A stretch of DNA of 64,000 nt from Kingdonia uniflora (lineage: Eukaryota > Streptophyta > Magnoliopsida > Ranunculales > Circaeasteraceae), in contig JACGCM010001313.1 of the NCBI GenBank assembly GCA_014058105.1, positions 856,968 to 920,967 of the forward strand, given 5' to 3'. Below are positions 9,491 to 22,795 of this stretch, one piece after another; within the stretch, counting starts at the first letter, position 1, and each line of letters opens with the position of its first letter. The notes under the pieces were generated by a model that searched no databases, had not been told where the DNA came from, and was given only the letters and a program-made list of their open reading frames with translations. The translations under genes and the position numbers were made by a program.

Positions 9491-12400
9491 CCATAAGAAG
9501 AACTAAATGCTCATTGCCATTGAATGCATTGTCATCATTACAGAGTAATCATCTTCATTTGAAATTAAAAGGGAACACCCATTAACGATGTTATATATGG
9601 TTGCTCTCATATTTGCGCTGCTTGTTCTGTCAAGAGTGAGGATGAAATCTTAGAGTGCTGTATGCGACGTTATTTTGGCAAGTTTAGATCGAACACTGCC
9701 ATAACTTGGATGTCCTTCATTTTTCGGCATAATTAGTTTGCCCCCAAAACTTGCAAAAATGAAACAGACATTTTCCGAACATATGGATGATAAAATAAAC
9801 TTGAGATATGACAAATTATGAAACTATTAACTTGACAAATGATAACTATCAACTGGATAGATGGCAAACTATGTAACTATTAGCTAGAAGTCACCTTTTA
9901 AGTTGATTGGAACTGAGACAACAAGAAAGAATTTTACCTCACATTCTTAAAAGGAGGAAAGATTTTTCTTCTTAATTGGTCTTTGAGAGTTAAGAGGAGT
10001 ACAAACATTGTAGTTTAGAAATTACCTAAGAGAAGTTGATGAAAGCATAACTGATAATCTTCAGGGATCTTTGGACATGATATAGATACAGATCTGAAGC
10101 TCCTCAGGTATGATGTAGATCAAGCTTCTGGAGTACTAAAGAGAAGTAGAAGCTTGAGAAATATGATGTTACAAGTCGAAGCGCCAAAGAAAAGCTTTTG
10201 TGGGGAAAGTTGTATCTTACTATCATCTTAACTTATGCAAATACTGTAGTATTTTTGAGCTTTGCTTGCCTTGTCATCTAAACTATATCAATATTAATAA
10301 TATTTGGGAAAGTTGGGGACAGAGTAGGGTGGCAGAAGGTACAACTAGGTACTTTGTACGTCAGAAGGCCAAACGGGAAATGGGTAGGACCTGCAAAATA
10401 ATTTTTTGTGTCGTATGGCAACTTGGGGTATTTAGACATTAGGGAAGAATTTTTAGGCAAATTTTCGCAATTATTTATGTAAGGTCTATTTTGACTCTAT
10501 TAGGATAAAGGTTATATTGCCAAAGAATGATTGCAAAGTAGCATATTATTTTTGCCTTCATATCACTATCTTGGTTTTATATAAATAAAGTTTTGGTCTG
10601 AATCTAAGAAGGTTGCAATAGGAAATTATGTCATGAATCTTAAGCTTTTTGACGCATTGAACCATTCATAGTATATTTTTCAATATTTACATCTAAAGTC
10701 AAATTTTAAGATGAGTGCTTGCAGACTCCAATGCCATCAAGACCAGACCCTTGGAAAAAATAAATGCAATAAGACCCTGGGGTATGTTATATGTATTCAG
10801 ACCATAGCTTTAAATAATAAAGAAGATTCCAATCTGAGAAGAAGAACCTAATCTGATGAGTTTAAGCAATGTTAGTTTGTTTTAGTCGATTACTTTAATT
10901 AGTCTAATAAAATTATGGTAAGCCCGTAACCTTGATAGCAATTCATAAGCAATTCATAAGTCTTTGATGATAATGATGGTGAAGATCATTTCTTACGTTT
11001 GATAGGTACATTCAACAACTGCCATTTTGTTCCAATTCCTTTGTTCGACGGAGACATTATGTTAAAAATTATGCGGAAGCAATAATCTAAATCACAATTA
11101 AACTAACCTAAAACTCTCCTATGAAGCAAACCTACTTAATCACTTAAAAATAAAGATCAAAAACCTAAGGTTTATGAATTTTACCTCAAACTATACATAA
11201 CTCTCGAAGGCTAGGCCTTTTTCACAATAAAACCAACATTGAAAGTAAATTAAGCTTAGACTCTCTTTTATGGGAAAATGGGCCTAACACAGATAGAAAC
11301 CTTAATACTTATCTGATTAAAAAACTTGTTTTATTATTCTAGAAATTAAAAACATAGAAATAACTAAATAAAAACGTGCGTACACGACTTACGAAACGTA
11401 CTACTCGTGGTCATGTTTACGACCATGTGATTTATCAACTCTCCCCATCTTTGAAAAATTCGTCCGTGAATTTTAAAAATAGGAAAAATAACTGTGAGTA
11501 TGGGACAACTGCAAATCCTTCCAAGGTACTTGCCATACCCATTTGGTTTGCAAAAAAATAAATAAAAAACTATTGATGTCCCTAAAATCTTGTGCTTAAC
11601 TTCTTTCTCTTTTGGGGACTTGTCAAAGATTAGGGGGTTTATCCAAATTAATTAATGGGAGAATCTCATAATTTTGTGACAAGATATGATCCCCAAAATC
11701 AGAATTTAGAGTTGCTTGTTTTGTTGGGCTTAATACACCCCGGTATACCAAATCAGCCCATCTTTTATCTCCTTTATGATAACAACTTTGCAACTCTTCT
11801 TCTATTTTTTGAAGTCCCCCTTTTGATACTCTTCTTCACACGTTGGAGTTCTCATTGGCAATGCCATCTTCTTCCCTTTTTTTTCCAATCTGAACTCTAC
11901 AATCAATTCCGTTATCTTCAACCGAGGTTTTCTTGCAAAATAAAATTGCCATTGTGGGGCCGATAATTCTGTTTATCCCTGCTGAAGTTGTCATGGCTGG
12001 TAGAGGTACCGGTGTTCCAATCCCCAACCTCGTTGTAAGTAGAAGAGTGAAAGACTTAAGGCGAGATGGGTCTATCAGACCTGCTTAAGGCTAGGTTCAG
12101 TTCCCTGATTTTGGGCTTGGGTTTAAAGCAACAAGCTTATTACTTAAAGACATGCTACTATTGCCTCTGACCCTGCCCCTGTGATAAAACCGTATCAAAT
12201 CAGGTTTTGTAAATATAGGTTTCAAATTTTTTGTTCACTAGGCCAAGTAATCGTCAATTAATGTTTCCAAATCGAGGTACTAAAATTATAAATAAAAAAA
12301 CTAATGAAAAATTCAAAAGATTAATGGGTTTCAAATAGATTAAAGACTAGTGGAAAACGGAAATTCACCGCAAAATATATACTCAACGTAAATATAAGTA

Positions 12401-14370
12401 TAAATTACTCTTGAAAGAAATAGTGATTTTGACCAAATGTCTATTTATCATCTCTTACGAAGCAAATTTATTAAAATACATTGGATGAGAAATCATACGT
12501 GAAAATATGAAATGTTAATGAATGAAAAATACGTTATGTTAATTTTGATTCGCAATACAATGTTAGTAAAAATTGTTCAACTAAAATTAACTATATTAAT
12601 ATTCATAAAACTTGATTCATATCAAATCGATCATGAACCAATAATAAATTTGTAACATATAGATGATTTGACGTTAAAACAGAATGAGCAATTTACATTT
12701 ATATGAATATTAATAATATATTAAATATGGCTTCATCCCCTCCCCTAGAGGGTGATTTAGCTAGACATGGATCTAAACATACAACACAATAATGAAAAGA
12801 AAGACATGATAATAATGGAGAATAGTACATTATTGATCATATAAAATTTACAATTTGTAGAAAATTTGTTCCAAGGATACAATAAACTCCAATAAATCTT
12901 CAATTTTTTTCTTTTACAATGTTCTCAACTGTCAAAATTCGATGATCATTCACGGTCAAGACCTCTCCTTTTATCGATGAAGGAGGGGATTACATGTTTT
13001 TTAAGAGATTATTTTCACCAAATCAAATATTAATTGAATTTGTAGAATATATTTTAAAATATATACTTAGTATAAATATTAGAAAAAAATTAATAAAATA
13101 TCTTCCCATCTTGACAATTTCTTCAAATAGTTTTAGATATTTTGGCGGAGAAGATAAACCTGCCTATTTGTCACATCTCCATAGCCGTTATATTCTTGAA
13201 GATTTTATTTTCAGTGAAATATTCATTATACTATCTTCCTAGTCATAATAAAATATTCTCAATATGTCAAATATTATCTTGATTTGCTCATGAAATTTGT
13301 TTTCTATTGGAGATCCTCTAAGTTGTAGCTTAGATAGGTGGTCTTCTCTAACAGTGGCAGCTTTAACTCTCAAATTCAATTTTTTGTACACTCTTATCAA
13401 ATAACCTTAAATAATAGTAAATCACTAATTAGTCTTATTTAGTAAGAAAATGAGGTCTAAAACCCTGTTATTGATTTAGGGGAATAACTATAAGCCTTTT
13501 TAGTTTGGTACTTGTTTTCTTAGTGAAGCCTTAATAATATGAGTTTTCGGTGGATAATCCCTGCCTGTTAGCTTATGTTGTTGGGGTTTGGTGCCCCTTC
13601 GTGACCTAGGCTTTTGATTAACACAAGTAGACTTTTTTCCTTGCTCATTTTACATACTTCATGGATATACATGAGATTGGTAATAATTCTTCCTCTTTTA
13701 GTTCAAATCATGCAAGTATGCCATGCATCATGAAAGTTTTTAGATCTAGTTTTGCTTATAAAAATCCTTATTATATTACTTCAAGATCGATCTTATTCTT
13801 AGGCAATTGTTTTCCTTGTAGTGGATCATTCCTACCTCAAATATTAGATTCCCTTAGATTGATCAAAATTCTAGTAGAAGTAATAAATACAATACTACTG
13901 TGAAGTACTTTTTTTTTCCGTGAAATATCAGTCAATGTTAACTTCATCTAATTAAAGGGTAGTGCATCTAACTTAAGATAGTATTCCAAAATTTTCTTAA
14001 CATATATTTTTATGAGAAAATTTAAATTTTATGGTTTTTATGATCAAAATATTTAGACCATGACCAAATACTTCTAAGCTTGCATAAACTCTCTAAAGAG
14101 CCTCATAAATTATAATAATGACCTCCCTTTTCTCTAAATGCTGTAAAAAGTTTAAATAATTTTCCTCCACCCCCAAACTAGAAAGAAACACTGTCCCCAA
14201 TATTTGAGAATATACCTTAAAAGAATAGAAAAAGAAAATTAAAACATAATACGTAATATATCATAGGTTGCCTCCCAGATATCGTTTAAGTTTATTATCT
14301 TCAGCCATAATAATTAAGGCCCCCTAAAACTAAAAGAAAGATGGGTAAAAAGGGATATTAATCCTCATAT
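9491..14370. other. AT-rich stretch without recognisable genes
   Basis: I see no coding segment with family resemblance here. Around 11063-11120 the phrase TGTTAAAAATTATGCGGAAGC resembles the start of some plant LTRs, but I could not find a partner end. A short open frame near 11900-12090 contains MAGRGTGVPIPNLV and a following GTAAGT, but nothing supports it as a gene. The 3' LTR of the Athila-like element that starts at 14370 may lie between about 13000 and 14300; I could not match it to a 5' copy. Confidence 0.3.
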
Positions 14371-14901
14371 ATTAGGTCTAGAAGCTTTAAGTCATTATTG
14401 GTGAAGATAAAATGCTCATAATATGGCATAAGCCGTTGACCATTCACTTTTTGTGATTAGCCCGTGCTAGCTTTCTCAACCATAACCTCACCATGTGGAT
14501 AAACTATTTTAACAATAAGAGGGATGGTCCATTAAGATTAAAGTTTGCCAGGAAACAAATGCAACCGAGAAGAGTAAAACAACACCTTTTGATTTGGTTT
14601 AAAAGAATTTCACAAAATGTTTTTGTCATAAAATGCTATAATGTGCACCTTGTATGTCTTTACTGATTGGTATCCATCATTTTGTAGTTCTTCTAACTCA
14701 TTGAGTTGGAGGTTACAATATGAACTGGCTTTCCCAAAGTCAAATTTTAATATTTTTATTGCCCAATAGGTGTAGTGTTCTAATACAATAGGGAGGTAAC
14801 ACATTTTTCTGTAGACAAATTAGTAAGAAGACATTCTAATAGGTGTCTTGAATGTAGTATGATAGGCCCAAAGAACATTAGTTAGTCGAGTTGACCAATC
14901 T

Positions 14902-15321
14902 TTATAGTTTGCGTTTACCGTCTTGGAGAATATTTTTAATTTCTCTATTCGAAAGCTCCACCTGTCCACTAGTATGCGAATGGTAAGGTGTGGCTACCTT
15001 ATACATTACTCCATATTTTTTCATTAAGTTCACAAACATTTTACTTTTAAAATGCGACCCTCCATCACTAATGATTATCCTCGGCATACCAAAATGAGAG
15101 AAAATGTTATCCTTAAGAAACTTTGCCAAAACTGAACTATCGTTGGTTTTAGTAGGAATGGCCTCTTCCCACATAGTTACATAGTCAACTGCTAACAAGA
15201 TGTATGCGTACCCTGAAGATGGTGCAAATGTACCTATGAAGTCGATGCCCCAAACATCGAAGAGTTCAGCAATCAAAATAGAGTTTAAGGGTATCACAAT
15301 TTTATGAGACAATGCTCCCAT
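14902..15321 (-). pseudogene. Athila-like integrase core
   Basis: The longest intact segment of the pol, 139 codons. The D-D-E core is visible as GIDFIGTF (first Asp), IISDGGSHF (second Asp) and a third position in HTSGQVELSNREIKNI (Glu). The integrase zinc finger lies just upstream (CKACDRCQRMG). It would have joined cDNA to host DNA in the nucleus. It is not expressed as a full protein here because flanking frames are broken. Confidence 0.75.
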
Positions 15322-16809
15322 TCTCTGACATCTATCACAAGCCTTGCAAAATATAAGAGCATCACAAAATAAGGTTAACTAATATAAACCACATTGCAAA
15401 TTTTTTGCAGAGGTCACTTTAGAACTGAAGTTGCCACCCCAAGTGTGGGTGTGGAAAAATTCAATAATTTTGGCGTGTTCATAATATGGAACACATCGAC
15501 GAATAATTTTATCAGGGTAATATTTGAATAAGTATGGATCGTCGCAGAAGAAGTATTAGAACCCACTAAGGAATTGGCTTTTATTAGGCTTGGTCCAAAA
15601 GCTAAGAAGTTGTCATGTGGCAAGATAATTCACAATGTCCGCAAACCATGGTACGGAAGGTATTAATCGAATAGACATGAGTTGCTCAAGAAATTACTCA
15701 CAAATAAGTAACGACTGATCTAGGGAACCATTGTCCAATCGTGAAAGGTGATTAGCTACAACATTATCAGCATTTTTTTTATCTTGAATCTCAATATCAA
15801 AGTCCTGAAGTAACATTATCTACTGGATCAAATATTGCTTGGTGCCCTTCTTAGATAAAATGTATTTGATAGCAGCATGATCCGCATAGACTATTACTTT
15901 CAAACCTAAAAGATAAGGGCGGAATTTCTTTGAAGCAAAAACTATCGATTGAATTTCTTTCTCCGTGGTTATGTAATTCAATTGCATATTATTGAGAGAT
16001 TTACTATCATAATAGATGAAGCACAAAAGATTATTAATGTGTTGTGCCAAAATATCCCCAATGACATAGTCAGATATATCACACATTAACTCAAAAGGTT
16101 CATTCCAATTTGGAGGTTGTATGATGGGTGAAGATGTCAGACGTGTCATGAGATTCTCAAAAGCATCAAGACAAAGACCATCGAATAAGAAGGTGATGTC
16201 CTTGTCGAGGAGATTGCTAAGAGGTCGAGTGATTTTGTTAAATTTTGGAGCAAAACGTCGATAAAATCAACATTCCCCAAGAATGATCGAACATCCTTAA
16301 CATTTCCTGGGGGCAAAAGGCTAGATATGAGCCATACCTTTGCTTTATCAACTTCGATTCCCTTTGCAGAAATAACATGTCCTAAAACTATTCGCATCCT
16401 CACCATAAAGTGACATTTTCCCCTGTGTATAGTACAACATACTTCTGCTGACACCTAGCTAAGAAGAGAGATAAGTGACATAGACATTGATCAAATAAAT
16501 CTCCAAAGGAAGAGAAGTCATTCATCAAGACCTCTAGAAAATGCTTGGCCATATCAGAGAATATGCTTAGCATTAATCTTTGAAATATGGTAGGAGTATT
16601 GCATAACTCAAAAGGCATGCGACGATAGGCAAACGTACCAAAATGATAGGTGAACGTGGTTTTCTCTTGGTCCTCAGGAAAAATGGGTATTTAATTGTAC
16701 CCAGAATACCCATCTTGAAATTAATAATATTAATGACCAACGAGACGTTTAAGTATTTGGTCCATGAATAGTAAGGGAAAGTATTCTTTTCGAGTGATCG
16801 AATTGAGTT

Positions 16810-17526
16810 GGGACTGGCAATGGGTCGGGTTTGGGGTGGATGGAGTAATACTATCCCCATACTCGCCAAATTACCCTACCCCCAAACCCACCCCCATACC
16901 ATTTAACTTAAATGGGGAATACCCAAACCCGTCCCGCTTAAATTTGCCTATACCAAACCCGCCCCAGTACCCGTTTAAAAATCATAAATCACCTGTACAA
17001 AAAAAAAAAAAAAAAAACTAAATCAGGTGCACACATACATAAAAAAAGCTTACAAACATACATAAGAGAATACATGTCTTTAGAATTAGGCTAAAATGAA
17101 GCCAGCTGAGGATCAGAGGCAATTTAACCTTTACTTCTGCATTGAGCCACAACTGAAAATATGTCTTCAGAATTAGGTTGAAATGAAGCCATCTAGTTTC
17201 GATAAGTCTGTATAAGAAGAAGAGAAGCTGATAGAGGTTGAAATGAAGTTTTGAAGGCAGGATTGTAGGAGAGGAGGAAGTAACATGTCTTTTGTCTTCA
17301 GAGTTCATAAATCAGAATTAAGTTTAACTTGTATATAAGGGTATTCACATCATATTATGTATAACTGGGTCGGGTAACGGGCCCCCATTTATTTAAGCCT
17401 AAAACCAGACCCGCCTAATTAAATAAATAAGTTTTTTTTTAAACCAAACCCACCCCATACCCGTTATAGTCATACCAAACCCGCCTCATTCAGGGCAGGG
17501 CGGGGCGGGTTAAATTGCCAGCCCTA
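16810..17526. mobile_element. hAT-type non-autonomous element (MITE)
   Basis: The ends are inverted repeats: GGGACTGGCAAT at the left, and ATTGCCAGCCC at the right before TA. The sequence just inside both ends is rich in GGGTCGGG/CCCGCC motifs. The 9-bp direct repeat AATTGAGTT flanks it (16801-16809 and 17527-17535), close to the 8 bp usual for hAT. It has no transposase. Removing it rejoins the RT reading IDYKKLNSITRKEYF of the Athila-like element. A poly-A run is inside at about 17000-17018. Confidence 0.75.
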
Positions 17527-17707
17527 AATTGAGTTTTTTATAGTCTATACACACTCACCACCCTATGGTCATGTAGGTGCATGAGGACGAGATCATTGTC
17601 ATTATTCTTCACAACAGTGATTCCCGACTTCTTAGGATTGACATGGGTATAGAAACTGAAATACGTTGCGTATAGTCAATAAAAAATTAGTCCTGTTAAC
17701 TGAACAA

Positions 17708-17715
17708 TATAAAAG
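17708..17715 (+). promoter_or_regulatory. TATA-like box upstream of antisense ORF B
   Basis: TATAAAAG lies 43 bp before the ATG at 17758. A matching box lies 40 bp before the homologous ORF at 60056. Confidence 0.4.
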
Positions 17716-17757
17716 TGTGACTTGTTTTCTAAGAAGGTTATTCATAAATAATAAAAA

Positions 17758-18135
17758 ATGGTGAAGACTCGTTCTCAGAGGGCTGTTAAATCCCGTGTGT
17801 TGAACGACTCGTGTTTAGCATTCATGATTGATGAAATAAGGGAAGCTATTTTCGGGAAACAAGGTTATGATGCGGTTCTGCTCGATACCCGAGCGAACTA
17901 CAAGGGTAAGACTGATGTAGAAAGGGGCGAGTAAATGAACCGCGTGTACTGGTCTGAGTCCATGAGTACCTGTTGGCGGTCTGTTGAAGATCGTAAAAAG
18001 TTTATCCTTATGATGGACATGGAGGAGATCATCAAAGAGGATAGGGATATCGCCTCAGGGCTGCTGAAGGCTTGTGGTGTTATTGGGCACACCGGTTGCT
18101 TCAAATACAAGTATCATGGGGATTGGAGTGATTAA
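17758..18135 (+). pseudogene. Antisense ORF B of Tat-like element
   Basis: Starts MVKTRSQRAVKS and continues with EIREAIFGKQGYDAVL. A TAA stop at 17932 is followed in frame by ATG and another 66 codons (MNRVYWSES to HGDWSD), so a single stop interrupts it. The ORF at 60056-60283 matches the first half: MLRTRSHR, then KVRERIFGSFGYDAEL. Function is unknown; the M-x-x-TR-S start also resembles the Gag start of this same element (MVQTRQ at 26414). It lies antisense to pol, and ATG 17758 is the first codon conserved in both copies. Confidence 0.5.
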
Positions 18136-18639
18136 CTGTTGTATTTTTGAATTTTTGAAATGTAATTGCCCGAATTTACTTGAAGAAAAAATTGTTCACG
18201 AAAATAGGTTCTGACTAGGATTGTTGTTGAAACTAAATTTTTGAATTTATGTTGCTAACTGATATGGACGTTAAAGTCAAGGTGTATAAGTAGGGCAAAC
18301 AAATGTACGTGAAATTTTAAAGTAGAAAATTCAGAATCATGAGTTTGGGGTATTGTGAAAAGAGTGAGACCAAGAGGCTGAGAGATACGCTAAAGTATAA
18401 TATTTGGTGTAATGATGGGAAGGTGTTTTCACCGAAGTGGTACGACACGTCTGACAGGTTCAGACAAATAGACGGCTCGGCTCGGCTTAGGAATCGAGGA
18501 CTGCTTACTGGAAAACTCCAAACCGCCAGCGGTTCGGAGAAAGGTGCATAAGTACCCCCTCCCCTCCCCCTCCGAATACAGAAAACCAGAAAAAGAAGAG
18601 AAGGGTTAGAGAGAGAGAGAGATCTTAACTGACGATTCT

Positions 18640-21600
18640 ATTATCGCAGAAGGGGGAAAGGATAAGAGGAAGGCAGTGACCAGGAGTCTCAATTGCAAAC
18701 TACGAGAGGAGGTTGAGATCGAGGAGGTTTTGCAGAAGTTACAGAAATTGAGCAAACTGGTGCGGACCAACGCTGCAGACTCTCACTCGGGTGTTGAAGG
18801 TAAGTCTGTCTTTGGGTTTATAAGAGTTTTTGTATAAAAATCTTTATTGTGTCGGTATAAGGATGTAATCCCTACCCAAACACAAAAATGAAATAAAAAT
18901 AACAATGGGAATAATGACTCTTGGGCGATACAAATCGTTTTGGTGGCAGTTTACTGATTGTATAAGTGATCTAGTAGTACGAGATAAAAATTGATATATA
19001 TACCTCAACCCTCTGTATGTTTTGTGGGATCAACATCTTGTAAAGTAGACCCTTTACTGTAGATAAGTATGGCTTCGACTTCCGGTTGTGGAAAGGCTGA
19101 TGAAGTAAACCTCGTAGGGCACTTATCTCTTGTTATTGGAGTAGGGGATGAGGAGGATACTGTAGCTGAATTGATAGAATGGCCTCATCTAAAGGGTTCC
19201 TGAGTTGCGTACCCAACAGGTTCTAGTCGGTTTAGAGGGTTCTGCAAGGCCAAAAGTAGCATAGAAGGAATTTGGGGGCACGCCTTCAGATATAGGGGTA
19301 ATTTCTTTAGGACTTGCAGTGTCAGTCAAGGAGGGGATTACCTATATTTGCTGTCTGATTTGGCTAAAGAAAAAAAGTGCAGGCGTCTGGGGGACGAAGT
19401 ATCCTTGAAGTACATTCAAGGCGCGGTGATGGATAGTCGAACTGATGGGTTTCGTTGCTATTTAGCCCAGTTCGACTATGGGTTGACGTTGGCTTTGAAC
19501 AATTTAGCTAAGAGTGTTATGAATATGATTGGGGCTTGTCCGGCGCAATTGAATTGTAATTTTTGGGAAGTTATCCTTGTATGCGAAACCCTTAATGAGA
19601 GATGGGCTGCATCTGGTAGTGAGAGGAGGATTACTGCCAAGGAATTTCTGGAGTATTATGCTGTGAAATGTCACAGCAACTGATGGTGCATATCTTTCTT
19701 CTAGTTCTTCAAGACCATGCTTCTTTGACCTGTCTTCAGCAGGGCGAGAGTGGAACGATAACCTTTTATAGGTGTCTGGTGAATGTCTTCAGCGGTCTAA
19801 TAAGGAACCCCTGGAACTTAATAATAAAACTATAACAAAGGGTAAGTATACCATTGAAAATTGAACTCTCATTTGTATGTTGAACTATATTTCTATAGTT
19901 GATTTGTATCTTACGTTGCCGATTTTTTATGGTGGAATTAATTGTAAAGTTTCGAGGAAGGAATTTTTTATAGACGCCGTTGCCAGGGAAGGCACTGAGC
20001 TCGAAGCTGTTATCAAAGAGTTAAAGATAAGTAGGTTTAAAAGGGTAGCTAGTAAGGACGACAAGGTCAGGAGATCTCAAGCGAATAAGAGAATGGCTGC
20101 GAAAACTTCAGGCTCAATGGAAGTAAAATTGTTAACTCCTAAACTTAATACACCTTTGAAGCTCGCGCGGCTCAATGAAATGTCAGATGGGCCAGTGGAC
20201 ATGGCCACTATCTCTAGCACTATTGTACAGAACCTAGCGAAGAGGAAGGCTATAAAAAGGGGGGATGCTTCTCGTTCTATTACGTCGGACAGTGTGGACG
20301 ATAGCAGTAAGAGGAGGAAGGTAACTTCTCCCGCAAAGTCGCAGGTGGTGCTTGAGGAAAGTGATAAGATTGATGAGGGGGCGGACTTGAGGCTGGGTTT
20401 TGAGGTTGAAGCCGGTCTCTTAGAGGAACAATGTCACGCTAAAGCTCAAGAGAAGATGGTTGTTCTTATGGATGATGAGTTTAAGAAGGTTAGTAAATAG
20501 TTGATTTTGTCGAGCTGTTTTGTTGCTCGAGCTGACTTATTTCTTTTTGCAATTTGCTCGTGCTCTGAGGGGGGTTCAGCTTGGTTTTCAGGATCGGTCG
20601 ATTGAGCTGGAAAAGAGGATCTTCCAGCTCGAGCGGGTGAAAAACCCGTTGGAAGAGAACCTGACTCGGGAGAGGGAAGCTTTCCAGTTGGAACTGAAGA
20701 AAGAAAGGGAAGCTGCTGCCCTAAAGCAAAAGGAAGTTAGGGCCGAAAGTATAGCTGAAGTGGAGTGATTGGTTACCGCGTCCGCTACTTATCGCTCTAC
20801 CAGCATAGGTATACAAAGGTAGAGATTATGGCATTCAGCGAAAGGAATTATGAGGAGAAGGAAATTATGGATGAAGAGGAGGTTGAGGAAATGGAGGATG
20901 GTATGAATGTTGCTGAAAAGATAGTTGCCGATAATCAGGAAACTATTAATTAGGTAGGATGATCGTGTAATGTAACATTGGCTGTGAAACATGAGCTCGA
21001 GCTTTGTAATATTTTATTGTTGTTTGATGTTAACAACATTTTGCTTATGAAACTCCGTATTGTTGGAGATAGAAAGCTCGCGCCTCAGAGTTGTGGACTT
21101 AGAGGGCCTGCTTGAAGTAGAGAAAAAATCCTTTGCTGAATTGCTGGTTAGATACTTAAGATAAATTAATAACTAGATGAATAAGAATTTAATAGAAGAA
21201 AGGATATGTACCTTGTATGTTTATTCTAGTTCAGGATGTTTGTGTATGTACACTCTGTCTTGCGACCAAAACTTGTTATGGTCGGTAGGCCAAGGAGAAA
21301 TTGGCTGTTTCGAGCTTGTAGGTATCTGTATTGCAAGTTTGTTAGTATGCTTCTGTCGATCTATTTCCCAGTTAGGTACTGATGTTGTGAGTCCCTGCTA
21401 ACTGTTTATGCAGAAAAAGCTAGATGTTACTAGAGAGAGAGAAGATCAGACTCTTTTGTATAATGCCGAGTATGCAGAAGAATATTAGGCATTGATTTCC
21501 AGTATGAAGATCGATTGGATGATAATGTGAAGCTTACTTTAAAGCTCGAAGAAGCTAAGAGACAAGTCGAGGATAAGACTGCAACAATTTTGAGCAGGGA

Positions 21601-22537
21601 TTCGGCTTTGAACCAACTTACCAGTAAACTTGTCGAGTTGAAGGAAAAGGCTGCGTCAGGTTCTCGACACGAGGCTGAGTTAGCCGAATACTGCATTAGA
21701 GCGTTAAATGAAGAGATATCTGATATGAAATGTAACATTCGTGCTCTGAACGAGCAGTTGTTGAAGAGAGAGATTGACCTGGATACTGTGCGAACTAACT
21801 TGGTTGTGTCTGAGGCCGATTTTGAAAAAATGAGTAGTAGTATTATGGGAAAAGATCGAGTATTGCACAACTCTGCACAAATACGTGATAGTTTGATTGC
21901 CAGGTTAGATCGTTTGAAGGCTGATTTACATCGTTTAAAAGGGAGAAAGGCTCAGAGCAGGGCAGATTTAGCAGAGATTCAAGCCAAGAATAAAAGTTTG
22001 GTAGACGATTTGGCCCACGCTCGTAAAAATGTGAGGAGGGTTGTGCAATGTGAGAAGGAGACGAATGAAAGAATTAATTAACTCTGTGCGCGAATTTTTG
22101 AATCAGATCGGGAATTACGTGTACGTGAAATGAAGTATCAGAAAGATCTTAAATTTGAATTGGATAAAGGGGATGGTGAAATTGCTTCTGGTGAGGGGAG
22201 TCGAGAGATGAAGGAATTTCTTCATCGAAAAGAAGAGTTAGTGAAGAATATGCTTATTGATCTCACAAACTCTCGGCAGAAGTTAGTAGATCTTACAAGG
22301 CAGATGAGTGAACGTATTGATCAATTAACAGCTGAACTGGCTGAATCGAAAGCTCGTCGTTGGATGGATAACAAGCGTACTGCTGTTACTCACCAAGCCT
22401 TTAAGGAACTAGTAGTTCACGAACAAGAAAAATGTGATGGTGAAGCTTTGCATCAACGACAATTAAGCGTATTGGTTGCATTTTTTGTCGAGGAAATAAA
22501 ATTCCTGCAGGTTGTGAGAGATTTGATGCAAGATTGA
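18640..22537 (+). pseudogene. Antisense gene C: gypsy-associated domain plus coiled coil, multi-exon
   Basis: This long gene lies opposite to pol. Exon 1 ends ADSHSGVEG at a GTAAGT donor (18800). Exon 2 begins near ATG 19069 and contains the best domain: a GFRCYLAQFDYGLTLAL segment, then IGACPAQLNCNFWEVI (19440-19580), and later FFDLSSAGREWNDN. This resembles the plant family called putative gypsy type transposon (Pfam PF04195, from memory). Exon 3 (about 19940-20488) is charged, with KRRK signals. Later exons (20551-20767, 20824-20953 and 21415-22537) are long heptad-rich coiled coils. The same order and splice positions recur at 61013-63990. Stops (for example near 19200 and 22080) make this copy a pseudogene. 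Confidence 0.6.
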
Positions 22538-22597
22538 TTATCTGGAAGCACTTGTATATGTAAACTCAATATCTCGAGCATAGATCCAATTGAGGTT

Positions 22598-22795
22598 ATG
22601 GATCGTGGTATTGGGACCACGACGGCTGAACAGATAGCTCGAGGGAGAGAAATTATTGCTGAACGAGCTCCAGAATATATGCCATCCAGGACTGAAATAG
22701 GGGGAAGCTCGAGTGGAGTCTCACCTACTCCTGTTGTAGGAGGAAGGTCGACTGCTCTCCTATCAAGAAAATCCAGCAGAGTTAAAAAGAAATAG
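22598..22795 (+). CDS. Possible last exon of antisense gene C
   Basis: A 65-codon frame starting MDRGIGTTTAEQIARG and ending in a basic tail, RKSSRVKKK. It is in the same direction as, and just after, the coiled-coil exons. It contains AG-TCGAG-rich codons typical of this element. It may be the carboxy terminus of gene C; homology cannot be checked here because the other copy ends at the window edge. Confidence 0.3.
   Translation: MDRGIGTTTAEQIARGREIIAERAPEYMPSRTEIGGSSSGVSPTPVVGGRSTALLSRKSSRVKKK

Larger units (their letters stand above)
14370..17655 (-). pseudogene. Athila-like Gypsy pol pseudogene (RT, RNase H, integrase)
   Basis: Reading leftwards, fragments run in pol order. The RT fingers contain PKKSGITVVKNN (about 17610-17650) and IDYKKLN, interrupted by a MITE. 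The RT palm contains RMPFELCNTPTIFQR (about 16600) and EVLMNDFSSFGD, where the usual MDD is MND, so a catalytic Asp is lost. The RT tail has VLGHVISAKGIEVDKAKV and DVRSFLG. RNase H occupies 15820-16149 (ITTEKE, VYADHAAIKY). The integrase zinc finger keeps CKACDRCQRMG (about 15330) and the core has GIDFIGTF and IISDGGSHF (14902-15321). The carboxy terminus has VNGQRLMPYYE (about 14430), typical of Athila. Stops and frameshifts are frequent. Upstream protease and Gag are at 27088-29038 and 31740-31945. Confidence 0.8.

Noticed and set aside
11836..12090. Possible exon with MAGRGTGVPIPNLV and a GTAAGT site
   Set aside because: Frames on both strands are open and no homologue comes to mind; not enough support to call a gene.
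21430..21870. 146-codon minus-strand ORF
   Set aside because: It is the shadow of the plus-strand coiled-coil exon, whose homologue is conserved in the second element copy.
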